Assembly: GCA_963920635.1 (NCBI GenBank) | Contig: OY987307.1 | Location: forward strand, 14,895,735-14,959,734 | DNA length: 64,000 bases | Source: Pseudeuparius sepicola | Taxonomy: Eukaryota > Arthropoda > Insecta > Coleoptera > Anthribidae | Direction of reading: 5' to 3' | Part shown: piece by piece, positions 22,641 through 34,429 of the stretch | Layout: each line of letters opens with the position of its first letter | Numbering within the stretch: position 1 is the stretch's first letter | Notes under the pieces: generated by a model | What the model was told of the DNA's origin: nothing | The model's input: only the letters and a program-made list of their open reading frames with translations | Database searches by the model: none | Program-made: the position numbers and the translations under genes

Positions 22641-22689
22641 ATAAAAATAAAATAAATACGGAACTGTAAATCTGAAAAGTTACCTAATT

Positions 22690-25284
22690 TTCCTCAATGC
22701 AGTTATCACAGTAGAACTCTTGATCGTTAACATCCTCATAATATACTTGACCAGCTAACTTGGTACAATTCAGCAATGTCGACAAGCATCGCAACCGATA
22801 TTTTTTTGCCTAGCTTCTTCAGCATCACTGAATAATTCGTCTTGGCAAACACTGCAGATTTCTTTGTCTGCAACTTCAACTTCTGGTTTATGGCTCTTAT
22901 CACATTTTCTGTTTCTTGTTTTTCTTCTTAGCTAATTTTTCAGCTCTGTTTCGTTGTGCTTCTTCTCTTTTTCTTTTCTTCGCCTTTTCTTTTTCATTTT
23001 TCTCTTCCTCTTTTTGAATACAATATGATCGCCAAGCCTTTGCGGAAATGGCACTTGTGGATGGCCCCGGTATATGTTTCTTTATTGTTGGAAGCAGTCT
23101 TGGGAATCTCAGGTGTTTTTCAAAAAGATTTATTTATATTTATTCTGTACATCAATGTTGTTCATCAATGGCACTAGTTTCTCAGTTCTGGGTTTCACAG
23201 TCTGGCAGATATTCGCATTTGCGGCATCTCTTGAATTTTCGCTTACACTATTTTCTTCGTCTGTCTTTTTAATGTTTTCTTTTTCCGATTCCATAATTTG
23301 AACAATTAGTTCTTCAGATGGAGAGCTATTTCTTTCTAACGGATTTAAGTTTCTTTTCGCCGTCTCCATAATTTCTCCAATTATCACATTCTCATTAGAT
23401 AAAGAACTATTTCTTTCTAACGGATTCTCAGTCTCCATAATTTCAATGGTTTCTTTTTCACATGTAGAACTATTTCTTTCCTCCTTACCTAATGTCTTTT
23501 ACGGTCCTACTCTAATGTCTAATGTGTTGTCTAACGTCTAATGTGTTGTCAGACTTCAATGTAACATCAGTTTCTTCCAATATCATATCATTTTCTGCAG
23601 GGAAAACATATAGATGTGAATAGTCACAATTGTGAATAGTCACAATATGTTGATTTTTTGTTCCTTTTCCCTGTTTCTCTCCAACAATGACAGCATTCCA
23701 TCATTATCGACTTCATATTGTACAGTAACAATATTTTGAGGTACACCCGCGTTTTCCCTGTCATCAATATTAGACATTCTGTCAAAGTTGCAGATATTTC
23801 TTGTTCCAATTGATTTCGAACACACTTCGAATAATCTAAAGCCTCCGGGTCGAAAGGGAAGAGTCCACATTGCTTGAATCCTCTTTTTATATGATCCGAA
23901 ATCTTCGTGTTTTCTAGTGCCCTTTTAAATACGGGGGGCGAATGCCACTTTCGTGAGCATCTTTTCTTCGTTTTCATTCTGCCATTTTCGTCTGTCTCCA
24001 TGACTCTTTCAATGGTTTAAACACCGCAATGTCAGCTGGTTGGATGATGTGGGTGCTGTTGGATGGCAACGCGTACAGTATGATGCTATTGTTGTCGCAG
24101 AATACACTAAGTTCAACTGACATATATAAGACCAGTGTCCATCAACGAAAAACTTGATCGGCTTCTTAATATTCTGTACTCGTGCAAACCATTGGAAACA
24201 TACTTAAAAAATATGTCCGACTTCATCCAGCCGAAATCGTATTTTCCGAGTATCCAGTCCTTGGGCATACTTTCTACTAGGGTCTTTGGTGGTTTAACAT
24301 ATTGGTAAACAATACATGGATGGCACATTTTCCCATCGGCAGAGAATGTCATTAAAACTGTTACATTTTCTTTTTCGATACTTTTTTAATTTCATATAAG
24401 TTCTTGTACCCTCTAAGCCCTAATACTTTTCCCGATTTTGGATGCAGGGTGAACCCGCTTTCGTCAGCATTGAAGATTCTGGAAGGATTCAATAGAATGT
24501 CGCTGGCATTAATACTTTCCAAATAATTCACAAGTTGTTTAAACCAGAATAAAATGAATTGTTTTGTCACCTTGGCTCTAGATTTTTCTATCGCTTTTAA
24601 AGATCGAAGTGCAATTTCTGGATGCCTATTCCATCCATCTCTGCCCAGGCCTCACATCTTTAAAAAAGAGTTTTCCAGGTTGCCGCCCTGTACAATCTTT
24701 TGCACTGTAGAAATAAGTTCCTCCTTTTTAAGTGGGAAACTACATTTTGCTAGTTGGATTATCCATTCAACAAGTCTATTTTCGTGTTCCTTGCTGATGT
24801 ATGGGTCAGGACCGCAGCCAACGAAAAATACCGGCCGTGGCGCGGCACGAAATTACATGACATTAGGAGTTCTAGCATTGCATACGTTTACCATTGCTTT
24901 ACTTGTAAAATAGTGTAGGAAAAATGCAATACATTGGAATTATTGTAAATATTTTATTATTTTATTTGGATAAATTTAGGCACTCAAGCCTAAAAAATAT
25001 TAACAACAAAATACCTAACCTAACCTAAATGAGAACTCCTAGAGTCACGTGAGTTCGCGCCGCGCCACGGCCGCTATTTTTCGTTAGCTGCGGTCAGGGC
25101 CCATTTGGTGAGGCGTTTCCGCAATCTGTCCCAAGATACTATCCTGTAAGGTTGTTCTAGGTATCCCGTAGTTTCTGCATTTTTCTCTTGTTATATAAGC
25201 ACCATTTCTCACAGCTTCGAGACCTTCTGCTAAGTTTCCATCATTGTATTTTATTGTAAAGATTGTTAAAATCAACTTTTCCAT
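22690..25284 (-). pseudogene. Decayed pogo-like (DDE_1/CENP-B-like) transposase gene
   Basis: Minus strand, broken into several frames. Order: an HTH-psq N-terminus (LEAVRNGAYITREKCRNYG, IPRTTLQD), a spacer interrupted by the 24,814-25,091 insertion, then the catalytic domain with RIFNADESGF (first Asp), KFFVDGHWSY (second Asp) and 'HIIQPADIAVFKPLK' (third Asp), then GFKQCGLFPFDPEALDYSK, a charged coiled region and a C-terminal Cys-rich CSVCQDELF. This is the architecture of pogo/Tigger and jerky-like transposases. Frameshifts near 24,110-24,170 and elsewhere, plus the insertion, inactivate it. A duplicated phrase (NPLERNSSPS-like) occurs in the tail at 23,330-23,430. No terminal repeats were identified. 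Confidence 0.75.
24814..25091. mobile_element. 278-bp Mutator-like MITE with about 10-bp target duplication
   Basis: Inverted ends of about 60 bp (GCAGCCAACGAAAAATACCG / complement of CGCTATTTTTCGTTAGCTGC) with a CGTGGCGCGGC core. Flanks GGTCAGGACC (24,804-24,813) and GGTCAGGGCC (25,092-25,101) differ by one base and read as a 10-bp duplication. Removing the insert and one copy rejoins the pogo-like frame. A long TIR with a 9-11-bp duplication points to the Mutator superfamily. Confidence 0.65.
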
Positions 25285-26368
25285 GCAAAAAGTGCTAAAA
25301 TTGCATCATAAATCTTGTGGCCGATTACTAGTAAAAGTACCAAAATACGTAAGTTCTAGTAGTCGGCCACTAGTTTTGATGGCTCGTAAGATTTTTTTCC
25401 AAGTGTCGTACATACGGCCAACTACTGGTACAGGCATAAGATTACACTGAACCATGCAATGAGACAAAGAGAGAGTGAATTATTGAATGTGAGAGAGAAA
25501 GAAGTGGGCCAGTAGTCAGCAGGGGGGGCGACCACTAGTTAATATCAAAAATTACAAAACTAGTAGCCGGCCACCTTACTTTTCACAATAAAATTATAGA
25601 AAGGCTATGTTGCACAGCAATTGGTATTTACCGTTGTTGATGTTGATTGTCGATGTTCTGCCCCAGATGTTTGGCACTGTATGACAAACAACAATGTTTT
25701 GAACGGTTTACGCGGAAATATGGTTAGATTTGACGCAAAGCGAAGTTGGTATCCCTGCAGTTAAGATTTACCACCTCCTTCGATTTTTAGAATGGCTCGA
25801 TTCGAGGTTGTTGAAAGACTTTTACGAAAAAAGCGGCCAATTATTCAGGCAATCTAAGGCCAACCTAACAGTGCCGAATTTAGTGTTTTTCGTACTGTAA
25901 TGTCGCATAATAAGTTTGTTGAGCTGGCCTGAACTTCAGAGCCTTATCTTTTTTGCAGGTTCAATACCTGCATTTCCTTCGAAAGTGGTTCTGTATTCTC
26001 TGGATCGGTATGAACTTGAATTATAGATATTTTATTAAAAATATGACTTTTTTGTATTTGATGTTTTATTTTATTATTACATTTTACATAGCAACCATAA
26101 GGTTGTTTCATTCACCAATATGCTGGTATTCTTTAAACAGGTGTCTGTATTTAAAAACACAATAGCCTAACCATACCGCCACCCTTGGAAGCTCATAGTT
26201 TTCAAAAAACAAATGGTAAATATGTTAGTGATATTAAATAAATTAAATTAAATAAATAACTCTGGTTGTCAAAGTCGAGAAAATGCACTGATAAAAAGCG
26301 TCCAAATTTTTAATTACAAGATCATGAATGGAAAGTCTAAATCAAGGAATCGCACTCACGAGGAGCAT

Positions 26369-26677
26369 CTAACAAACAAACACTGTGTTCGTCTGGTCCA
26401 ATTTGGAATTATTATTAGGTAAAAGACATAATTTGGTAATTGGTCTATTGAACAAACCATGCTTCGTCTTGACAGTAACAACATGAACGCTGGCATCTTC
26501 ACTAGGGAGCATTTCCACGATCTGTCCCATTGGCCAAAAAAGTGAAGGAGTATTGTCTTCTTTTAACAAAACGAGAGCTCCAAATAGAGATATAATGTCC
26601 TTAAATTTCCATTTATATCTTTCTTGTAAATTATGAAGGTACTCCATCTTCCATCTACTCCAAAAACTCTGTATCAT
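26369..26677 (-). pseudogene. BEL/Pao C-terminal DUF5641 domain
   Basis: Minus-strand frame: FWSRWKMEYLHNLQERYKW, then LVLLKEDNTPSLFWPMGQIV, VTVKTKHG and RPITKLCLLP. This is the conserved DUF5641 segment at the end of BEL/Pao pol. It ends with a stop at 26,369. The 3' LTR expected just beyond could not be recognised. Confidence 0.8.
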
Positions 26678-26904
26678 ACGCTGGATTTGATGAAATCGCT
26701 TGACGTGATTAACAGGGGTATGAAACTAGGTCCGGCGAATTGGCAACATAGGTCGGCCATTATGTCGGGTTGTGAAGGCCAAAGGGTATGATCGAAGGTA
26801 GCAAAAAGTGAGCTATATTCGCTCTGAACGCGACCCTATGTTAAATATAATTTTTTTCTCATTAATTTCCTGGGATTCGACCATAATTTATCTTTATTAA
26901 AAAA

Positions 26905-26965
26905 AAATTATACACTTAATTGACTCGTTTCGGCTCATAGCCATCATCAGAATAAAATATATGCT
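26905..26965 (-). ncRNA. Hammerhead-ribozyme-like motif of Penelope-like element 2
   Basis: Minus strand: CTGATGA, one extra T, a GGCT/AGCC hairpin (loop ATG), GAAAC, GAGTC, with flanking AT-rich arms (TTTTATT / AATTAAG) able to form helix I. Order and spacing match type I hammerheads known from Penelope-like element termini. The extra base before helix II is unusual. Self-cleavage is inferred, not shown. Confidence 0.6.
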
Positions 26966-27458
26966 AAAAAACAGATAAAATGTATACACAATAAAATTTT
27001 AAAAAGTTACACAGCCAAAAAGAGAAAGAAGGTACTTACAACAAAGCGTGAGTTCATGTCACTTTACAAAACAATATCAAAATTTACTTAAATTACATAT
27101 TTCAACCAATCATTATTTCATTACTATAATATACAATCGTAGAGAACATTTCGGTTGGAAATGTGGGAAAGAACAAAGCAAGTTTAAAAAATTCATATCA
27201 AACAAAAAACGTTCCTCACCTCACCGCAAAGGAAAAAACAAGGTATTATTTTATAATTACAGGGTGTAGCAAAAATGTTACTGCTGAAGAACGTTTTGGT
27301 AAATTTTAGACATATTGTTTAAGTCTGTTTTTAAGTTAATACCATTTTGATTTTTTTTAATATATAACATTTTGAGAAAATTTCTTTTAGTTTGGTCGTT
27401 CTCATAATCTAATATGTCAACATTCCCAAAATCAAAACTATGACAATTGAATGTTTAC

Positions 27459-27842
27459 TCAGAGCAGTTGAAAAATGTTTCTATTTCGTACATCTAATTC
27501 ATGTCTATTTATTCTGTCTTTCAAATATTGTTTTGTTTGACCCACATAAGAGGCGGGACATTCAGTACAGTGAATTTTATAAATTAAATTAGTTTGAAAA
27601 TTTTTGTCAACCTTTGGTTTCAACTTAGAAAACATTTTACCTGTGTTATTTAGTGGTTTGTGAGCAACAGTAACATGTTTTTTAAAAATATTAGCAATAG
27701 GTTCAGAGATATCTTTGTAATATGGCATTGAGAAATATTTGTTATTATTTTGATTATTATTATTAATATTAGATTGACCGTTGTAGATTCTATGTATCCT
27801 TTTCTTCATTATAGACTCAACAAAAGAAGTCCCGAATCTCAA
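27459..27842 (-). pseudogene. Penelope-like element 2, GIY-YIG endonuclease fragment
   Basis: Minus-strand frame of 127 codons: KLKPKVDKNFQTNLIYKIHC, then CPASYVGQTKQYLKDRINRH, the linker and GIY-YIG core (here IYK...SYVGQT) of Penelope-like retroelements. The RT domain is absent, and the C-terminal part is cut soon after the RxxxH motif. The hammerhead-like terminus is at 26,905-26,965. It sits in the BEL/Pao element where the integrase core is missing. Confidence 0.75.
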
Positions 27843-28764
27843 ACATGGCCGGAGTTACTTCATCATCATCTACAATAGATCAAATTGCTTTATTCATTAA
27901 TAAATGTGTGAGGATAACTATTTTTAAGTATATCAGAGAGCAAAAGGGCACGAAGCGAATTAGTGAGGGTCATAGTAAAAAAACTCAAGAAGATAAAAAA
28001 AATACGTTTTGATTATTTATTTTCTAACATTTTAGCTTCCCTTAGTTGTACCTATTACGATCTACTGATAAAGAATTTACTAATCTATTTTATCTTTATT
28101 ACATGTTTCTGGATTGCCGAACCAAGTTTGGTAAAATGGGAACATTAACAATGGCCAAGACTGTTCATCTGTGATTTATCCAAACTGAAAGATGACCAAG
28201 GACCTGTGATATTGTAAATAAGAATTTTGTTTTTATTAATCAAGTTTTTGTTTTTTGTTTTATTGGTGGTGGTGACAACAATAATTCACTACTGCCCTAG
28301 ACAAATTTACTATTATTGTAAAAACGATTTCATAAATGCGCATACATTATATATTTTATATAACAATGAATGTGGTTGATACATATTTTGCATTTATATT
28401 TTTTACTTTTGTTATTGTGTAGGTTATTGTTAAGTTTTTTAAATATTGTTGTGCATACTGGGATTTCTAGGGTTTTCCATAGTACTTGAGTGAATGCTAT
28501 CCTAGTTTATCGGGAAAAAGTCGGCCCTAGCCGCAAATGGCAATGAAGCCTAAATAATAGTAATTGCCGCCCTCCCCCCACAAGCGTGTGGTTGCTTCTG
28601 GGGTACTCCTAGTTTGGAGTATTGCGAGGGCGAGAATGATTATTATTATTATACTGGCCTGATATCTTTCTTTTGTTTTATATTTAAAATGGTTTTGGTT
28701 TTAAATATACAGGGTGTAAATGAATAAGTGCTAAAAAATTCAAGGGGTGAATCTTTGAGTGATT

Positions 28765-29350
28765 CTAAGACCAAAAGTCTATATAAACAAGGTCTGCTAA
28801 TGCTTCGTTTTCAAAATTTCCATGGAGTGGCCAGTAATTTTGACGAACATGTGATAAGGTAGCTTGTAATCCTCCATGTAAACATCTTTGATGTTCATAC
28901 GGAATGATAAGATGAGTGACTGAATGTTTGCTTGGCAATACTATAAGTTGTTTGTTATTGTAAGAAAGTTGAGAATGTTTTAACCTGCCTCCAACACGAA
29001 CAATACCATCAGTATCAAGAAAAGGGTTTAAAGAACTTAATTTATTGCTAGGTAAAACATTTTTAGAAACCTTAGCTATTTTATTTATCGTAAAAATAAT
29101 CCATTTTGTGTCATTTTTATAAGAATGTTGATGTATTCTCAATTTCACATATTTAAAATTTGAGTGACTATTGTGTGACATAATTCCAATCGAGACAAGG
29201 TAAACAAGGTGCTACAAGACTTTTGGGCATAGCAAAATAGAACTACTATTTCCTTCACAATCTGATGTTACAACATAAGCTTTTTCAGATGCATCTGAAA
29301 ATCCGTGGAGAGCAATATTAACTGTGTTTTTTAATTTAACAAATCGAGGA
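28765..29350 (-). pseudogene. BEL/Pao RNase H-like and integrase zinc-binding region
   Basis: Minus strand: IPRFVKLKNTVNIALHGFSD followed by ASEKAYVV (29,350-29,220), then VRVGGRLKHSQLSY, LPSKHSVTHLII and the HxxxxHGGxxxxLxxxRxxYW type pattern in the 28,765-29,181 frame (H-Q-R-C-L-H-G-G...R-Q-N-Y-W). This is the conserved integrase zinc-binding module of BEL/Pao. The DDE core that should follow is missing. Confidence 0.75.
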
Positions 29351-29649
29351 ATTATAATTTCATCAATATTTATTAATTGAGTAAATAATATAGTAATAAG
29401 AACAATAAGTACAAGAGGATCAAATTGTTGAGGAATATTTGAAAGAATGCTTCTTTTTGTTACTTGATTGTGTTTTTAGGATTTTCAATTGAATGATAAA
29501 TAAAATTGTCAGAATTGGCACTCCAAGTTATTGATAAAGTTTTTGTTGTATTACCATCAACAACTGTAAAACCATTTTGGTCAGATTTTTCTTGTAATTA
29601 AATGAAAACAGAAGGTTAATTTGATAAAAATTTTCGTAACTGAAATCCA

Positions 29650-32294
29650 TACTCGGAAAATATTTTTGTAATTTTTTTTCTTGTAGAAATTAATTGATTA
29701 ATATTATCACAACCGGTTAAAAGGTCATCAATATAAAAATCGTTTTTCATTAAAATATTGTTTTAACATCTTCTGAAATTTGAATCAAACATATAGTTGC
29801 AAGAAAACTAGCTGACGCTGTTCCGTAAGTAACAGTATTGAAAATATGATCTACATTTTTATTTGAATTTTCACGCCAAACTATACACTGTAAATTACGC
29901 TGTTGTGGTTCAACCAGAATCAGCCGATACATTTTTGCTAAATTACCAATTACAATGAAAACATATGTTGTCTAAACTGAATTTAAATTGTAAATTAATC
30001 ATTTTGAACAGTAGGGCCAATTTTTAATGCATCATTCAAAGAAATACCCGAAGACACAAAACACATGGTGAGACGTAAAAACTTTTTGTTTGTGAATTTT
30101 AAATCTTCAGGGCCGGATTAATGCTTAGGCCAACAAGGCCCGGGCCTGGGGCGGCAAATTTTTACTGGGCGGCAATTTACCAAACTATATGTAGTTTAGA
30201 AAATTCCTATAGTGAGCAATTAAAAAGTGTTCACCTGGTATAGCCAATATTTCTTTTATTTTTGTAAACCAGTAAACTACTTAAATAAATAATATTATAT
30301 TATTGTTAAGCTTTCACAGTTTTGTACTAAATTATACAGTGTGGTCATTTAAGTGTGCAATATATGGGACTTATTTTATTAATTGCATAACCAAAATACA
30401 GATATTGCCGAAAGTTGATGCATGTTCAATAATCATATTAGGTGAACTTAGAATCGTTGCAAGTTAAACAGCATACCGGGTAGGTCAAAAAATAAAAAAA
30501 TGTGGAAGAGTAAAGTACCCTTATTTCAAAAAAATCAGCAAAAGGTTATTAAAAAAAGTTGTTTAGAATTAAAAGCTATGCCTAAATACCAAAACATAGC
30601 ATCCTAAGAAAAATTTTTTTTCGTCAATTAATTTCCAGTTTCTTAATAAACATTTAAAATAAAAATTTTGCACCTTAAATGAGAGTTTTTTAACATACAC
30701 ATTATCATTACTAATGTTTTACCTTGTTCAGAAAAATTTTTGCGAAATTTTAAAGTTTTGTTTAATATTGTTGCACCAACTTACGGGAATATTTGTATTT
30801 TCGTTGTGCAATTAATAAAAAAACATCCCATATGTTGCAAACTTAAATGAATACACTGTATAATAAATATTTTTGGAATCTATTGGTGCGCCGTGCGCCT
30901 AATCTTTTTTTATTACTGGCTTTTATTTAACTTGCAATGTACGACATCTGTAGACATCCGATTGAGCTGAAATTTTACACACACCTTTAGTTCTGGTGAC
31001 AATACAATAGTATTATGTAATACTCAATAATAAAATACTTTCAAAATGGCCACCTCGTCAAGATGACGAATCACCTATTTCCTTTACAACCCCCTTAATA
31101 TGGGTATCATATGAAAGGGTTCGAAGAATAGAAAACGATTAAGTTAGAGACATCACACTAAATTCAATATGGCCGCCGCTCCCAGATGGCGGATTACATT
31201 TTTTCTTTTCACCCCCTTAATACGGGTATCAAATGAAAGGGCTTCAAGAGTAGAAAACGATAAATTTAGTGACATAACACTAAATTCAATATGGCCGCCA
31301 CTCCAAGATGGTGGATTACATTTTCTTTTCAACCCCCCTAATTTGGGTATCAAGGGCTTGAGGAGTAGCAAATGATAAAGTTAGTAACATCACACTAAAT
31401 TCAATTTGGCCACAGCTCCAAGCTGGCGGATTAATTTTCTTGCTTTGTGATGGCTGCTGCACTCAGGGTTGGCTCCCAGGGAAGGAACTCTTCAATGGTG
31501 AACAGCATAAACACGAAATTGTGTATATGCATTCAATTATAATAGCCCGTTTATATTATGCTGGGCTTGCACAGTACACAAAATGCAGGGTACTACTGTC
31601 GACCATGCCATGGCTTTAAGTATAGGGTTAAGTCACTAGAAGGTACTCCTTGTAGAACTAGATTGTAGTAAATTAACAGGCAAGCGACTGTGCAACAATA
31701 AGGACTTAATTGAAATGAACGGACTTAGAAACAGCGAAAACTAAAAAAATTACAAATTAATTAATAGCAAAAAAATATTTTTAAAAACAAGCTTTTATTT
31801 AAATGCTCTGTGTGTAAATTTCTTTTACAGAAAAATACATTTTCTACTTAGAATTTCTTTCAAGATATATAAAATATTCTTGCAACAAGCTTTTATAGAA
31901 TATACAATTGTACAGTGTAACAAAATTATGGATTTCCTTTTGTTTGATTTATTTTTAAAGTTTATTGGGTGCACGGCGCGTGCAGCATAAGTTTTTAAAT
32001 GTTGAATAACCAATCATACATTTGTGTAGCTTTACCAACTTGTTATTGTTCAAATTAAGTATTTATATTTTCTATGTTCAATAAAAATAAACTATAATGA
32101 ATAATAATAATTAAACGGTAAAGGGTATTGTTAAGAATGAGGTTTCTTTCTAGATGACATTCAAGAGAGTAAAACCGTTTTTCAGCTATTTCCTGAGATT
32201 CACTTAAATCCATGATATTGTTTTTAATGGGAAGATTTACCACGAAACTACCTGTTTCCGTCCTTCGAATTACTGTGCATAGAATGAACGACAA
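29650..32294 (-). pseudogene. BEL/Pao reverse transcriptase, split
   Basis: Upstream piece 32,055-32,294: ETGSFVVNLPIKN and AEKRFYSLECHLERN, matching the start of the BEL RT region. Downstream piece 29,650-29,932: CIVWRENSNKN, VTYGTASASFLATICL and FYIDDLLTGCD, in which YIDD at 29,724-29,735 is the catalytic motif. Between them lies inserted or unrelated sequence (about 30,000-32,000) including tandem 118-bp repeats. Confidence 0.75.
31040..31440. repeat. About 118-bp tandem repeat, 3.5 copies
   Basis: The phrase 'gggtatca(t/a)atgaaaggg' recurs at about 31,097, 31,214 and 31,335 (diverged), and 'cactaaattcaatatggccgc' at three matching places. Open frames on both strands across it are by-products of the repetition. 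The surrounding 30,105-31,750 begins with 'cagggccggattaatgc', a hAT-like end without a visible partner. Confidence 0.75.
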
Positions 32295-32530
32295 GTTTTA
32301 CACATTTTGTGGTTTTTGTTGTAACTTCTTCCACTCCCGAGATCGAAATTCTCTCATTGGTAAAGTTCGTCCCTAAACTCTGAAGTAATGAATTTGAAAT
32401 CAAGTTTACTTGTGAGCAACTGTCCAAAAATGTTCTCCACACTACTTATTTCATACAAGACGACCAACGCAGTTGATAATAAAGCATATCTGTTATTATT
32501 ATCAGTTTAACAATTATTATTTCCCTTATT
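32248..32530 (-). pseudogene. BEL/Pao aspartic protease remnant
   Basis: Minus strand: LLSTALV, a frameshift, then RTFLDSCSQVNLIS, corresponding to the D-S/T-G protease motif region of BEL/Pao (here LDSCS, so the Gly is replaced by Cys). A VEEVTTKTTKCVKLVV-like segment follows. Degenerate. Confidence 0.65.
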
Positions 32531-32588
32531 ATCATGGACATTAGAAGTACTTGGAGAACCTTCATTGGGTTGTCCAACAGCTCATATA

Positions 32589-32810
32589 CGGTGTGGATAC
32601 AAATTGCGGAATATTGCTTATGTTTCTTAAAATATTCCTCATATCAAAAACATATTTTAATAAAAGTGTTAGGAGAAATTATTAATATTATTATATTATT
32701 ACTACTAAAAAGGAAATAATTTCCCCTAACACTTTTATTAAAACATGTTTTTGATATGAGGAATATTTTAAGAAATATAAAGTCATATTCCACAATTTGT
32801 ATCCACACTG
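32589..32810. mobile_element. 222-bp palindromic element in BEL/Pao gag
   Basis: CGGTGTGGATACAAATTGCG is mirrored by CACAATTTGTATCCACACTG. TA lies on both sides (32,587-32,588; 32,811-32,812). Arms of about 95 bp surround an AT-rich loop. Small relative of the CAGTGTG/CAGGGTG foldbacks. Confidence 0.75.
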
Positions 32811-32819
32811 TAGATGTAA

Positions 32820-33014
32820 AACCATGTAAAATTGTGCTTTTTTTTATTGCATTTCTTACAACCTCCTGACCTACACGTTGAGGGTGAATGATCAGGTCAC
32901 TGGCATATTTTTAAATATGTCACAAAAATATAAATAATGTTGGTTTTTACAAAGAGGACATTTTGGAATATTATTTGATATATTATCAGATACATAAAAT
33001 GATATTGAATCATA
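32820..33014 (-). pseudogene. BEL/Pao gag, zinc-knuckle part
   Basis: Minus-strand frame CPLCKNQHYLYFCDIFK followed, after a shift, by GCKKCNKKKH. These match the CxLCxxxHxLxxCxxF and C-x2-C-type knuckles at the end of BEL/Pao gag. It joins the upstream gag piece (34,198-34,247) in frame across the foldback when one TA is kept. Confidence 0.7.
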
Positions 33015-33016
33015 TA

Positions 33017-34197
33017 CAGGGTGATTCAGTTTTAATCTGCAACACTTCAACAGGAGATAGGAAACCAAAAAATAACCGCACTTTCTTCTATAAACTGTAT
33101 CATTTTAAGGCCTTATAAAAAAGTTACAGGGTGTTAAAGTTGCAAGAAATATATGGAATTTATTGAATATTTTACAAACTAGTTGAGATATTTAAGTCAT
33201 ATTTGGTACACGGTATAACGGCATGGGTTAGCATAAAACCTGTTAATATCAAACACCTTGAACAACCAGTGGCGTAGAAGTGGGTAATTAGTATAATAAT
33301 TGTTTTTAGAAAAAAAATGAACCACCTTGTATAGCAATAAAATGTATTCAATTTCTTATGTAAATTTTAATTGTAAGCAAAAACGTTCTCTTAGCATTTT
33401 TTCATATGTGTCATGGTTTCATAGCAAATTTGATTTTTTCGTATTATTTCGGGGTACATCTGAAAAATTAACTTAAACTTTTCTTCATAAGTAACACTCA
33501 AAGTAGAAAAAATGTATTTTTTACCTTAAAATACAGTAACTTTTCCCAATAAACTTACCCATTCAAGGTTTTACTTTTCAAGATACAGAGCGTAACATTA
33601 ATTGTATCTTCCTTAAATATTTTAGACCCTGTATCTTCAAAAGTATAGCCTTAAATAGGTGAGTTTATTGGAAAAAGTTACTTTATTTAAGGTAGCAAAC
33701 ACATTATTTCTACTTTAAGTGTTACTTATGGAGCAAATTTTTTAGATAATTTTTCAGAAATACCCTGAAATAATACAAAAAATCAAATTTGCCACGAAAC
33801 CATGACACATACGAAAAATTACCAAGAGGGCATTTTTGTTTAAAATTACAATCTACATAAGAAATTGAATACATTTTATTGCTATACAAGGTGGTTCTAT
33901 TTTTTTTCTAAAATAAATTATACTAATTACCCATTTCTACGCCACTGGTTGTTCAAGATGTTTGATATTAACAGGTTTTATGCTAACCCATGCCGTTATA
34001 ACGTGTACCAAATATGACTTAAATATCTCAACTAGTTTGTAAAACATTCAATAAATTCCACATATTTCTTGCAACTTTAACACCCTGTAACTTTTTTATA
34101 AGGCCTTAAAATTATATAGTTTATAGAAGAAAGTGCGATTATTTTTTGGTTTTCTATCACCTGTTGAAGTGTTGCACATTAAAACTGAATCACCCTG
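33017..34197. mobile_element. 1.18-kb near-perfect CAGGGTG foldback
   Basis: Ends CAGGGTGATTCAGTTTTAAT and its complement, TA on both sides (33,015-33,016; 34,198-34,199). The two arms of about 580 bp meet near 33,600 with almost no spacer. Removing it plus one TA restores the BEL/Pao gag frame. Arm similarity is high with scattered differences, so it is fairly young. No coding capacity. Confidence 0.9.
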
Positions 34198-34256
34198 TAC
34201 TTTTAGTTGTGAAATTGTGGTTAAATCACGTTTTAATATTGACTTTACTAGCAATT

Positions 34257-34287
34257 CGCCCACCTGCGCTGGCGCGCAGGTTGGGCG
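34257..34287 (-). terminator. Helitron 3' hairpin
   Basis: CGCCCA plus CCTGCGC pair with GCGCAGG and TGGGCG around TGGC, with one unpaired base. It stands 5 nt before the terminal CTAG. Such hairpins mark the replication stop of Helitrons. Confidence 0.7.
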
Positions 34288-34299
34288 TCTCCCCAGGCC

Positions 34300-34429
34300 T
34301 GCGGCGGGCGGCAACTGCAACTCACGCGGGGATTTCGAACGTCTGGTCAGTGCGGCGGCTTCGCCGCCGCCGAAGTTCGGCCGCTTCGCGGCCTCACATC
34401 CCCCTCGCGATGGATGCCCCTCAGCTTAT
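34300..34429. repeat. GC-rich subterminal region with TTCG hairpins
   Basis: A series of short palindromes around TTCG: GCGGCGGCTTCGCCGCCGC (34,351-34,369), GGCCGCTTCGCGGCC (34,379-34,393) and GGCCTTCGGCC (34,440-34,450). Strongly GC-rich against the AT-rich surroundings. Confidence 0.65.

Noticed and set aside
30105..31750. Complete hAT element starting 'cagggccgg'
   Set aside because: No matching inverted end or transposase was found, so only the repeats inside are annotated.
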